Below, one piece after another: positions 34,403 to 42,629 of a DNA stretch of 64,000 bases (the first letter of the stretch is position 1; each line of letters opens with the position of its first letter). The notes below the pieces were generated by a model. It saw only the letters and a program-made list of their open reading frames with translations. It was not told the origin of the DNA and did not search any database. The position numbers and the translations under genes were made by a program. The stretch is from Burkholderia aenigmatica (lineage in GTDB: Bacteria; Pseudomonadota; Gammaproteobacteria; Burkholderiales; Burkholderiaceae): contig NZ_CABVQC010000029.1 of NCBI RefSeq assembly GCF_902499175.1, positions 34,862 through 98,861 on the forward strand, in the 5' to 3' direction.

Positions 34403-35857
34403 TCACCACGGCAGCGAATACGTCTTCACGTTCGTGAAGCTCTTCATCGCTTCCTGCACGCCCTCCTTGTACCCCAGCCCCGAATCCTTCATGCCGCCGA
34501 ACGGCGTCACTTCGAGCCGGTAGCCTGGTACTTCGCGCACGTTCACGCTGCCGACTTCCAGCTCGGTGATGAAGCGCGTAATGTTGTCGAAGCGGTTCGT
34601 GCAGACCGACGACGACAGCGCATAGTCGGTACTGTTCGACATCCGGATCGCTTCGTCGATGTCGCGGAAACGCATGATCGGCGAAACCGGGCCGAACGTC
34701 TCGTACTTCACGAGCGGCATGTCGGGTGTCACGCGATCGATCACCGTCGGCGAATACAGCGCGCCGTCGCGGACGTTGCCGACCAGCAGCCGCGCACCGC
34801 GCGCGATCGCGTCGTTCACCTGCTGCTCGCAGAACTTCGCGGCTGCCTCGTCGATCACCGTGCCCATGTCGACCGACGGATCGGCCGGATTGCCGTACGA
34901 CCACGCACGCGTCTTCTCGACCACCAGCTCCGTGAAGCGATCGGCCACCGACTCGTGCACGAGCATCCGTTTGATCGCGGTGCAGCGCTGCCCCGAGTTC
35001 TTGTACGAACCCGACACCGCGAGCGTGCTCGCTTCGTCGAGATCGGCGTCTTCCATCACGATGATCGGATCGTTGCCGCCAAGCTCGAGCACCGCGCGCC
35101 GGTAGCCCATCCGCGACGCGATCGACTTGCCGATCGATACGCCGCCGGTGAACGTGATGAGGTCGATCGCCGGGTTCGTGATCAGCTCGTCGGCAATCTC
35201 CTTCGGGTCGCCGGTGAGCACCTGCAGCATCTGCGGCGGCAGGCCGGCTTCGTACAGGATGTCCGCGAACAGGTAGCACGACAGCGGCACCTTCTCCGAC
35301 GGCTTCACGACGATCCGGTTGTTGGTCGCGACCGATGGCACGATCTTGTGCGCGACCTGGTTCATCGGGTGGTTGAACGGCGTGATCGCCGAGATCACGC
35401 CGAGCAGCGGGTCGCGCTGCGTGTACACGCGGCGCTTCTTGCCGTGCGGTGTCAGGTCGCACGAGAAGATCTGCCCGTCGTCCTTCAGCACTTCACCGGC
35501 GCCGAACGTCAGCACGTCGGCGACGCGGCCGGCCTCATACGTCGAATCCTTGATGCACAACCCTGCCTCGGCCGTGATCAGCGCTGCAATCTCGGCCGTG
35601 CGCGAGCGCACGATATCGGCCGCGCGGCGCAGGATCGCCGCGCGATCGTGGCGCGTGAGCGTCGGCCGGTACGCACGTGCGGTCGCGAACGCGCGCCGCA
35701 CGTCGTCCAGCGTCGCCTTCGGCACAGTGCCGACCAGCGAGCCGTCGTACGGGTTGCGCACGTCGATCACTGCGTCGCGCCACACGCGCTGCCCGTCGAT
35801 GCGCAACGCTTCGTGCCGCACGTCGGATGCGGGAATCGGCTTCAGGACCGTGCTCAT
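34403..35857 (-). CDS. Aldehyde dehydrogenase, phosphono-/sulfoacetaldehyde type
   Basis: 484 residues, NAD(P)-dependent aldehyde dehydrogenase. The catalytic Cys is in SGSYKNSGQRCTAIKRM near residue 288, the Glu in LELGGNDPII near residue 254, and the cofactor Lys in VVKPSEKVP. The overall sequence is closest to the branch called PhnY (phosphonoacetaldehyde dehydrogenase), which also contains SafD, the sulfoacetaldehyde dehydrogenase of taurine-nitrogen assimilation. Context with xsc and a TauR-like regulator favours sulfoacetaldehyde. GGAGACGAC precedes the ATG at 35857; longer frames upstream overlap the GNAT gene. Confidence 0.82.
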   Translation of the reverse strand: MSTVLKPIPASDVRHEALRIDGQRVWRDAVIDVRNPYDGSLVGTVPKATLDDVRRAFATARAYRPTLTRHDRAAILRRAADIVRSRTAEIAALITAEAGLCIKDSTYEAGRVADVLTFGAGEVLKDDGQIFSCDLTPHGKKRRVYTQRDPLLGVISAITPFNHPMNQVAHKIVPSVATNNRIVVKPSEKVPLSCYLFADILYEAGLPPQMLQVLTGDPKEIADELITNPAIDLITFTGGVSIGKSIASRMGYRRAVLELGGNDPIIVMEDADLDEASTLAVSGSYKNSGQRCTAIKRMLVHESVADRFTELVVEKTRAWSYGNPADPSVDMGTVIDEAAAKFCEQQVNDAIARGARLLVGNVRDGALYSPTVIDRVTPDMPLVKYETFGPVSPIMRFRDIDEAIRMSNSTDYALSSSVCTNRFDNITRFITELEVGSVNVREVPGYRLEVTPFGGMKDSGLGYKEGVQEAMKSFTNVKTYSLPW

Positions 35858-35901
35858 GTCGTCTCCGTCTTGATGCAGCGTGATCGTGGCCACGCTTTCG
35901 G

Positions 35902-36258
35902 TTACCGCAGCGCGGCCTGGCGCACCACGATCAATCCTTCGTATTCGAGGCAGCGGCACAGCGTCGACCACGCCGGCGTATCGGGCCATTCACGCGCGCC
36001 GGCGTCGATGCGAATCGGCTGCCCGAATTCGCGCGACGCGCACGCCAGCAGCGTGTGCGCGATGCCGCTGCGCCGGTACGCAGGTTCGACGTATAGCCGC
36101 GTGAGCGACGGCGATCGCACGGCATCGCCACCGTCGTCGTCGAGGTCGAGTGCTCCGATCGCCTCGTCGTCGCGATACGCGACTGCTGTCGCACGTGCAT
36201 CGTCGAACACGATGCGGATCACGCGCTCGCGGCGATCCCTGAACACGACGACGTGCAT
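35902..36258 (-). CDS. GNAT-family acetyltransferase-like protein (small)
   Basis: 118 residues. The acetyl-CoA loop is the GNAT motif A LTRLYVEPAYRRSGIAHTLLACASRE, with R/Q-x-x-G-x-A partly degenerate (RRSGIA). The protein is at the short end of the family. Start at 36258 follows AGGAGGGAG, a very strong site. It precedes the aldehyde dehydrogenase by 44 bases on the same strand, so both may be one transcript divergent from the TauR-like gene. The substrate is unknown. Confidence 0.75.
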   Translation of the reverse strand: MHVVVFRDRRERVIRIVFDDARATAVAYRDDEAIGALDLDDDGGDAVRSPSLTRLYVEPAYRRSGIAHTLLACASREFGQPIRIDAGAREWPDTPAWSTLCRCLEYEGLIVVRQAALR

Positions 36259-36529
36259 GGCGTCTCCCTCCTTTGCATCACGCTGCAGGCGAACGCGATA
36301 CGCGCACGCCCTCCTGCGCCCGCGTACCGGGGAGTTATCCGGATCGTCCGGGCGCGACGAGTTGAGTATCGTCTTGCCACGTCGGCGCGCAGTAGTGCCA
36401 GACGACACATTTCATTGAGTCCACATCCGCGGCGCGACGCGCGTATTCTCGCGACACCGCGCCTCTCGCGGGCCACGTGCACACCACGTGCACCGCCTCG
36501 CGTTTCCCGTACCGATCACAGGAGGAAGC

Positions 36530-38056
36530 ATGTCGAGTCGTACCCCGACCGCCTTATGGGCCCAGCAGTTCCGGCGGTCGTCGGCGTCGAGCCTGCAAGA
36601 CCAGATCCGGCGGATGCTCGTGGCCGCGATCCTCGACGGCCAGCTCGCCCCCGATGCCGCGTTGCCGTCGAGCCGCGAGCTCGCCGACCAGCTCGGCGTC
36701 GCACGCAACACCGTCGTGCTCGCGTACCAGATGCTCGTCGAGGAGGGCTACCTGATCTCGCGCGAACGCAGCGGGCACTTCGTGAACCCGAAGATGCTCG
36801 AAGGCGTGCCCGGCTTCGCGTTGGTCCGGGCCGGCACCGTGCCCGCCGGTGGCGACGACGTGCCCGGACGCCCCGCCTGGGAGAAACGCATCACGCATCC
36901 GCCGTCGAGGCAGCGCAACATCGTGAAGCCCGCGAACTGGCAGCACTACGAATTTCCGTTCATCTACGGGCAGTTCGACCAATCGCTGTTTCCGACCAAC
37001 GACTGGCGCGAATGCTGCCTGAAGGCGCTGTCGGTGATGGAGATCCGCAACTGGGCGCCCGACCTGATCGAACGCGACGACGAATCGCTGATCCAGCAGA
37101 TCCGCACGCGCGTGCTGCCGCGGCGCGGCGTGTTCGCGATGCCCGACGAGATCGTCGTCACGAACGGCTGCCAGCAGGCGCTGTACCTGATCGCGGACCT
37201 GCTGTGCGGCAAGCACACGACGGTCGGTTTCGAGAACCCCGGCTATCCGGACGCGCGCAACATCTTCGAGAACCGCAACGCGCGGCTGCTGCCGCTGCCG
37301 GTCGACGGCCACGGCATCGCACCCGACTCGCTCGGCGATACGCTCGCGCGCTGCGACTACGTGTACGTGACGCCGAGCCACCAGTGCCCGACCACCGCGA
37401 CGATGCCGATCGAACGCCGCCGCGCGCTGCTCGATTACGCGCAGCAGCACGATTTCGTGATCATCGAGGACGACTACGAGAGCGAAAACACGTTCTCGGG
37501 CACGCCGCATCCGGCGTTGAAGAGCCTCGACACGGCCGACCGCGTGATCTATGTCGGCAGCCTGTCGAAGACGTTCGCGCCGGGGCTGCGGCTCGGCTAC
37601 GTGGTCGGGCCGCGCGAGCTGATCCGCGAGTTGCGCGCGCTGCGGCGGCTGATGGTGCGCCATCCGGTTGCGTATATCCAGCGGGCGTTCGCGACCTTTC
37701 TCGCGCTCGGCCATCACGACGCGCTGCTGCGCCGGCTCGCGCATGCGTACAGCGAGCGCTCGCAGGCGTTGATGGCCGCGCTCGATGCGCATCTGCCGGA
37801 AGCGCGGTACGTGCGGGTGACGGGCGGCGCATCGTGCTGGGTCGAGGGGCCGCCGTGGCTCGATGCTGCTCGGCTCGCAGTAGACGCGCAGGAGGCCGGC
37901 ATTCTGATCGAGCCGGGCGGCGTGTTCTTCATGAACGACGACAGCAATGCGCGTCGATACTTCCGGATGGGGTTTTCCGCGATCCCGCTCGAGCGGATCG
38001 AGCCGGGGGTGCGGGCGCTCGCGCAATGCGTGCGGGCGCAGAAACCGAGCGCCTGA
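36530..38056 (+). CDS. tauR: MocR-family PLP-dependent regulator (TauR-like)
   Basis: 508 residues. Residues 14-85 are a GntR winged helix (LQDQIRRMLVAAILDGQLAP, LPSSRELADQLGVARNTV). The remainder is a fold-type I aminotransferase domain with the PLP lysine in VGSLSKTFAPGLRLGY. TauR regulators of this build activate taurine genes. Its position two genes before xsc fits that role. GGAGGAAGC precedes the ATG. The symbol is by context; MocR proteins also control other amine pathways. Confidence 0.85.
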   Translation: MSSRTPTALWAQQFRRSSASSLQDQIRRMLVAAILDGQLAPDAALPSSRELADQLGVARNTVVLAYQMLVEEGYLISRERSGHFVNPKMLEGVPGFALVRAGTVPAGGDDVPGRPAWEKRITHPPSRQRNIVKPANWQHYEFPFIYGQFDQSLFPTNDWRECCLKALSVMEIRNWAPDLIERDDESLIQQIRTRVLPRRGVFAMPDEIVVTNGCQQALYLIADLLCGKHTTVGFENPGYPDARNIFENRNARLLPLPVDGHGIAPDSLGDTLARCDYVYVTPSHQCPTTATMPIERRRALLDYAQQHDFVIIEDDYESENTFSGTPHPALKSLDTADRVIYVGSLSKTFAPGLRLGYVVGPRELIRELRALRRLMVRHPVAYIQRAFATFLALGHHDALLRRLAHAYSERSQALMAALDAHLPEARYVRVTGGASCWVEGPPWLDAARLAVDAQEAGILIEPGGVFFMNDDSNARRYFRMGFSAIPLERIEPGVRALAQCVRAQKPSA

Positions 38057-38210
38057 ACGCGTCGCGCCAGCCGGTCACGCACCCTGGCCCAACCGAATCC
38101 TCCCGACTGGCGCTACCGCCAAAAACGAGCGCTCACTAACGTGTCGATACCGTGTGCCGCATGCGCGCCAGCGCCTTGCGCACCGCCCACCATTCGACAG
38201 GAGACACGTT

Positions 38211-38612
38211 ATGGCAGACACGCTCACCGCCGCCCCCGTCACGGCCGCCACGCTCGCGGCATTTTCCGACGCATTCAACCGGCACGACGCCAACGCGTTG
38301 ATGGGCTTCATGACCGAGGACTGCGTATTCGACGCGGCCGGCGGCCCCGACATCCACGGCACGCGCTTCGTCGGCCGCGACGCGGTACGCGCCGCGTTCG
38401 AAGCCGTGTTCAAGACCTTCCCCGACGCGCACTGGGGTCACGGCCGCCACACCGTCACGGGCGAGCGCGGCGTCTCCGAGTGGGTGTTCACCGGCACGCA
38501 CGCCGAAGGCTGGCGCATCGAGGCCGAAGGCTGCGACCTGTTCGAATTCCGCGACGGACTGATCGCCGTCAAGCGCGCCTTCCGCAAGGAACGGCCGAAA
38601 CAGCCGGCCTGA
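38211..38612 (+). CDS. NTF2/SnoaL-like protein, possible taurine dehydrogenase small subunit TauX
   Basis: 133 residues of the cone-shaped NTF2-like fold (AFSDAFNRHDANALMGFMTEDCVFDAAGG, FVGRDAVRAAFEAVFKTFPD, GCDLFEFRDGLIAVKRAF). AGGAGAC precedes the ATG. It sits between tauR and xsc, and in other taurine clusters that slot is filled by tauX, a 15-kDa partner of the FAD protein TauY; the size fits. A FAD oxidoreductase resembling TauY lies 15 kb away. The TauX identity is inference. Otherwise it is an NTF2-like protein of unknown role. Confidence 0.75.
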   Translation: MADTLTAAPVTAATLAAFSDAFNRHDANALMGFMTEDCVFDAAGGPDIHGTRFVGRDAVRAAFEAVFKTFPDAHWGHGRHTVTGERGVSEWVFTGTHAEGWRIEAEGCDLFEFRDGLIAVKRAFRKERPKQPA

Positions 38613-38741
38613 GCGCGCACCTCGCGCGCTACCCGGGCCACCGCCCCTGACCGCATTTTGAAACGAATCATTTCATTTCATTCCACATTCCCCGCCAGCG
38701 GGCGGAATGACTTGACCGGCTTTCCCCAGCAAATAGCATCT

Positions 38742-38756
38742 GGAACAAGACGTTCC
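38742..38756. promoter_or_regulatory. GGAAC-N5-GTTCC operator at the xsc promoter
   Basis: A 5-5-5 inverted repeat, GGAAC-AAGAC-GTTCC, 27 bases upstream of the xsc ATG. The same half-sites at the same spacing form the core of the perfect 19-bp palindrome at 45406-45424 beside the IclR gene. Confidence 0.6.
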
Positions 38757-38782
38757 GTTAATTGAACAATCGGAGACAACCC

Positions 38783-40600
38783 ATGAACGAACAATCCACT
38801 TCCCTGCGTGCATCGGCGAACGGTCCGCAGGACATGACGCCGTCCGAAGCCTTCGTCGAGACCCTCGCGGCCAACGGCGTGACCGACATGTTCGGCATCA
38901 TGGGCTCCGCGTTCATGGATGCGATGGACATCTTCGCGCCGGCCGGCATCCGGCTGATCCCGGTCGTGCACGAACAGGGCGCGGGCCACATGGCCGACGG
39001 TTATGCGCGCGTGTCGGGCCGCCACGGCGTCGTGATCGGCCAGAACGGCCCCGGCATCAGCAACTGCGTGACCGCGATCGCGGCCGCGTACTGGGCACAT
39101 AGCCCGGTCGTGATCGTCACGCCGGAAGCCGGCACGATGGGCATCGGCCTTGGCGGCTTCCAGGAAGCGAACCAGCTGCCGATGTTCCAGGAATTCACGA
39201 AGTACCAGGGCCACGTCACGCACCCGGCGCGGATGGCCGAATTCACCGCGCGCTGCTTCGACCGCGCGCAGGCCGAGATGGGTCCGACGCAACTGAACAT
39301 CCCGCGCGACTACTTCTACGGCAAGGTCAAGGTCGAGATTCCGCAACCGCGCCGGCTCGACCGCGGCGCCGGCGGCGAACAGAGCCTGGACGACGCGGCC
39401 GCACTGATCGCGCAGGCGAAGTTCCCGGTGATCATCTCGGGCGGCGGTGTCGTGATGGCCGACGCGATCGAGGAATGCAAGGCGCTCGCCGAACGGCTCG
39501 GCGCGCCGGTCGTCAACAGCTACCTGCACAACGACTCGTTCCCGGCGAACCATCCGCTGTGGTGCGGCCCGCTCGGCTACCAGGGCTCGAAGGCCGCGAT
39601 GAAGCTGCTGTCGCGCGCCGACGTCGTGATCGCGCTGGGCTCGCGCCTCGGGCCGTTCGGCACGCTGCCGCAGCACGGGATGGACTACTGGCCGAAGGAC
39701 GCGAAGATCATCCAGATCGACGCCGACCACAAGATGCTCGGCCTCGTGAAGAAGATCTCGGTCGGCATCTGCGGCGATGCGAAGGCCGCGGCGATCGCGC
39801 TCACGCAACGCCTCGAAGGCCGCACGCTCGCGTGCGACGGCTCGCGCGGCGATCGCGCTGACCAGATCGCGACCGAGAAGGCTGCGTGGGAAAAGGAACT
39901 CGACGACTGGACGCACGAGCGCGACGCGTACAGCCTCGACATGATCGAGGAGCAGAAGCACGAGAAGCCGTTCAGCGGCGGCCAGTATCTGCATCCGCGC
40001 CAGGTGCTGCGCGAGCTCGAGAAGGCGATGCCCGACGACGTGATGGTGTCGACCGACATCGGCAACATCAACTCGGTCGCGAACAGCTACCTGCGCTTCA
40101 ACAAGCCGCGCAGCTTCTTCGCGGCGATGAGCTGGGGCAACTGCGGCTATGCGTTCCCGACGATCATCGGCGCGAAGGTCGCCGCACCGCACCGCCCGGC
40201 CGTGTCGTATGCGGGCGATGGCGCGTGGGGCATGAGCCTGATGGAAACGATGACCTGCGTGCGCCACAACATCCCGGTGACGGCCGTTGTGTTCCACAAC
40301 CGCCAGTGGGGTGCGGAGAAGAAGAACCAGGTCGACTTCTACAACCGCCGCTTCGTCGCAGGTGAACTCGACAACCAGAGCTTCGCGGCGATCGCGCGAG
40401 CGATGGGTGCCGAAGGGATCACGGTCGACCGCCTCGAAGACGTCGGCCCGGCGCTCAAGCGCGCCATCGACATGCAGATGAACGAAGGCAAGACGACGAT
40501 CATCGAGATCATGTGCACGCGTGAACTCGGCGATCCGTTCCGTCGCGATGCGCTGTCGAAGCCGGTTCGCATGCTCGACAAGTACAAGGACTACGTGTAA
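38783..40600 (+). CDS. xsc: Sulfoacetaldehyde acetyltransferase
   Basis: 605 residues, a thiamine-diphosphate enzyme. The N-terminal Pyr domain has PVVHEQGAGHMADGYARVSG with the cofactor Glu; the PP domain has GDGAWGMSLMETMTCV and the TPP motif tail VVFHNRQWG near residue 500. The Xsc hallmarks MGSAFMDAMDIFAPAGI and IGLGGFQEANQLPMFQEFTKYQ are clear. It converts sulfoacetaldehyde and phosphate to acetyl phosphate and sulfite. Start at 38783 follows CGGAGA; a TTG start at 38762 is in frame but less likely. It is followed by pta and a sulfite exporter gene. Confidence 0.96.
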   Translation: MNEQSTSLRASANGPQDMTPSEAFVETLAANGVTDMFGIMGSAFMDAMDIFAPAGIRLIPVVHEQGAGHMADGYARVSGRHGVVIGQNGPGISNCVTAIAAAYWAHSPVVIVTPEAGTMGIGLGGFQEANQLPMFQEFTKYQGHVTHPARMAEFTARCFDRAQAEMGPTQLNIPRDYFYGKVKVEIPQPRRLDRGAGGEQSLDDAAALIAQAKFPVIISGGGVVMADAIEECKALAERLGAPVVNSYLHNDSFPANHPLWCGPLGYQGSKAAMKLLSRADVVIALGSRLGPFGTLPQHGMDYWPKDAKIIQIDADHKMLGLVKKISVGICGDAKAAAIALTQRLEGRTLACDGSRGDRADQIATEKAAWEKELDDWTHERDAYSLDMIEEQKHEKPFSGGQYLHPRQVLRELEKAMPDDVMVSTDIGNINSVANSYLRFNKPRSFFAAMSWGNCGYAFPTIIGAKVAAPHRPAVSYAGDGAWGMSLMETMTCVRHNIPVTAVVFHNRQWGAEKKNQVDFYNRRFVAGELDNQSFAAIARAMGAEGITVDRLEDVGPALKRAIDMQMNEGKTTIIEIMCTRELGDPFRRDALSKPVRMLDKYKDYV

Positions 40601-40624
40601 CGCCGCGTCGCTGACGCACCCGTT

Positions 40625-40655
40625 GCCGGTCGCGCGCCCCTCTCGCGCGACCGGC
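40625..40655 (+). other. 12-bp hairpin between xsc and pta
   Basis: GCCGGTCGCGCG pairs perfectly with CGCGCGACCGGC across a seven-base loop, 25 bases after the xsc stop and 73 before pta. There is no U-run, so it is more likely an mRNA-stabilising or attenuating element than a full terminator. Confidence 0.5.
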
Positions 40656-40727
40656 CTTCCGGCCGGACGCCGTGCCCCGTGCGGGCCGCCGCATCCGGCC
40701 GTTTTTCCTTTCCTACCCGAGCGAACG

Positions 40728-41762
40728 ATGAAAGCCCTCGACCGCATTCTCGACTCCGCGCGCCGCCAGCCGATGCGCATCGCGCTGTGCGAAGCCGACG
40801 ATCCGCGCGTGCTGCAGGCCGCTGCACGCGCAACACGCGACGGCATCGCCCGCATCGTGCTCGTCGGCAACCGTGCGGCGATCCACGCGGCGGCCGCGCG
40901 CGACGCGATCGATCTTGACGGCATGACGCTCGTCGATCCGGCCACCGCTCCGCAACGCGATGCCTATGCCGACACGCTGCATGCGCTGCGCAAGAGCAAG
41001 GGCATGACGGCCGATGCCGCGCGCGACGCGGTACTCGACCCGCTCTGCCACGCGAACCTGATGGTGCGGCTCGGCGATGCGGACGGCTCGGTCGCGGGCG
41101 CCGTGCATGCGACGGCCGACGTCGTGCGCGCAGCGATCCAGCTGATCGGTGTCGATCCCGCGTTCCGGATCGTGTCGAGCTTCTTCCTGATGATGCTGTG
41201 CGAACCGTTTCACACGATCAAGGGTGGACTGATCTTCTCCGACTGCGCGCTGGTCGTCGATCCGGATGCCGATCAGCTCGCCGAGATCGCGATGGCCGCC
41301 GCCGACAGCGCGCGCGCGCTGCTCGGCGAGGAGCCGCGTGTCGCGATGCTGTCGTTCTCGACGAGCGGCAGCGCGCATCACGCGGCGGTCGACAAGGTGA
41401 CCGCCGCGACCGCGCAGGTGCGCGAACGGCGCCCCGCGCTCGCGATCGACGGCGACGTGCAGCTCGACGCGGCGATCGTCGCGGAAATCGCCGAGCGCAA
41501 GATCGCGCACTCGCAGGTGGGCGGCCACGCGAACGTACTCGTGTTCCCGAGCCTCGAAGCCGGCAACATCGGCTACAAGCTCGCCGAGCGGATCGGCCGC
41601 GCGAAGGCCGTCGGCCCGCTGCTGCAGGGGCTGCGCCGGCCCGCGAACGACCTGTCGCGCGGCTGCAGCGCCGACGACGTGTATCACGTGATCGCGGCGA
41701 CCACCGTGCAGGCGCAGGCGGCCGCGCAGCGCGCCGCGACCGGCGAGGCCGCACACGCATGA
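40728..41762 (+). CDS. pta: Phosphate acetyltransferase
   Basis: 344 residues, the short single-domain Pta. Recognisable blocks are RIALCEADDPRVLQAA, the active-site region DGSVAGAVHATADVVRAAIQL, and SEMLSFSTSGSA-like LSFSTSGSAHHA. It turns acetyl phosphate from Xsc into acetyl-CoA. It lies 127 bases after xsc with a hairpin between and overlaps the exporter gene by four bases (ATGA), so both are cotranslated. Xsc-pta pairing is the standard arrangement in sulfonate degraders. Confidence 0.95.
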   Translation: MKALDRILDSARRQPMRIALCEADDPRVLQAAARATRDGIARIVLVGNRAAIHAAAARDAIDLDGMTLVDPATAPQRDAYADTLHALRKSKGMTADAARDAVLDPLCHANLMVRLGDADGSVAGAVHATADVVRAAIQLIGVDPAFRIVSSFFLMMLCEPFHTIKGGLIFSDCALVVDPDADQLAEIAMAAADSARALLGEEPRVAMLSFSTSGSAHHAAVDKVTAATAQVRERRPALAIDGDVQLDAAIVAEIAERKIAHSQVGGHANVLVFPSLEAGNIGYKLAERIGRAKAVGPLLQGLRRPANDLSRGCSADDVYHVIAATTVQAQAAAQRAATGEAAHA

Positions 41763-42526
41763 CAGCCGACAAACTCGCGATCCTGATCGCGGTGATCGGC
41801 GCCGGCAGCTATTTCCAGACCGTCACCGGCTTCGGGCTCGGGATGATCGTGATGGGCGCGACGAGCGGCTTCGGGCTCGCGCCGCTCGCCACCGTCGCGA
41901 CGCTGATGAGCGTCGTGTCGCTCGCGAACGGCGCGACCGCGCTGCCTGGCCGGCTGCATCACATCGACTGGCGCGCGGTGGGTGCGGCGACGCTCGGCAT
42001 CCTGCCGTCGGTCGTCGCGGGCGTGCTGCTGCTCGAATGCCTGAGCCGCTCGGCGGCCGACCTGCTGCAGCTCATTCTCGGCGTGGTCGTGCTGTACGGC
42101 GGCCTGAGCGCGGCGCTGCGCCCGGCACCGCTCACCGAGCGCTCGGACAACCGCAGCTTCTTCGTCAGCGGCCTGTTCGGCGGCTTGCTGAGCGGGATGT
42201 TCGGCGTGTCGGGCCCGCCGCTGATCTTCCAGTTCTACCGGCAGCCGCTGACGCTCGTGCAGATCCGCTGCGCGCTGATCGTGCTGTTCACGACGACCTC
42301 GGCCACGCGCGTGCTGTACAGCGCATGCGAAGGCCAGCTCGATCGCGACATCTGGGTGCTGGCCGCGATCGCGACGCCTGTTGTGATGCTGACGACGGTC
42401 GCCGCGCGTCACTACCCGCCGCCGCTGTCGCCGGTCGCGTTGCGCCGGCTCGCGTTCGGTGTGTTGATGGCGATCGGCATCGGGTTGATTGCGACGTCGC
42501 TGCCGCCGCTGCTGCATCGCGCTTGA
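41759..42526 (+). CDS. Sulfite exporter TauE/SafE-family protein
   Basis: 255 residues with seven or eight membrane helices. The two-repeat build is visible: YFQTVTGFGLGMIVMGATSGF in the first half and GGLLSGMFGVSGPPLIFQFY in the second, both matching the TauE/SafE glycine-rich signature. These proteins are thought to export sulfite or sulfoacetate released from sulfonates. The ATGA overlap with pta indicates coupled synthesis. With SoeABC nearby, export and oxidation are parallel exits for sulfite. Confidence 0.9.
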   Translation: MTADKLAILIAVIGAGSYFQTVTGFGLGMIVMGATSGFGLAPLATVATLMSVVSLANGATALPGRLHHIDWRAVGAATLGILPSVVAGVLLLECLSRSAADLLQLILGVVVLYGGLSAALRPAPLTERSDNRSFFVSGLFGGLLSGMFGVSGPPLIFQFYRQPLTLVQIRCALIVLFTTTSATRVLYSACEGQLDRDIWVLAAIATPVVMLTTVAARHYPPPLSPVALRRLAFGVLMAIGIGLIATSLPPLLHRA

Positions 42527-42629
42527 TGTCGCGCGGCGTGCGCCGCGTCGACCCACCCTGTTCCCGGCAATCGATTCGGAGTCGACGCGTACACGTTCAC
42601 CGCGTCCGCGTCGAATGCAGTCGCCCGCT

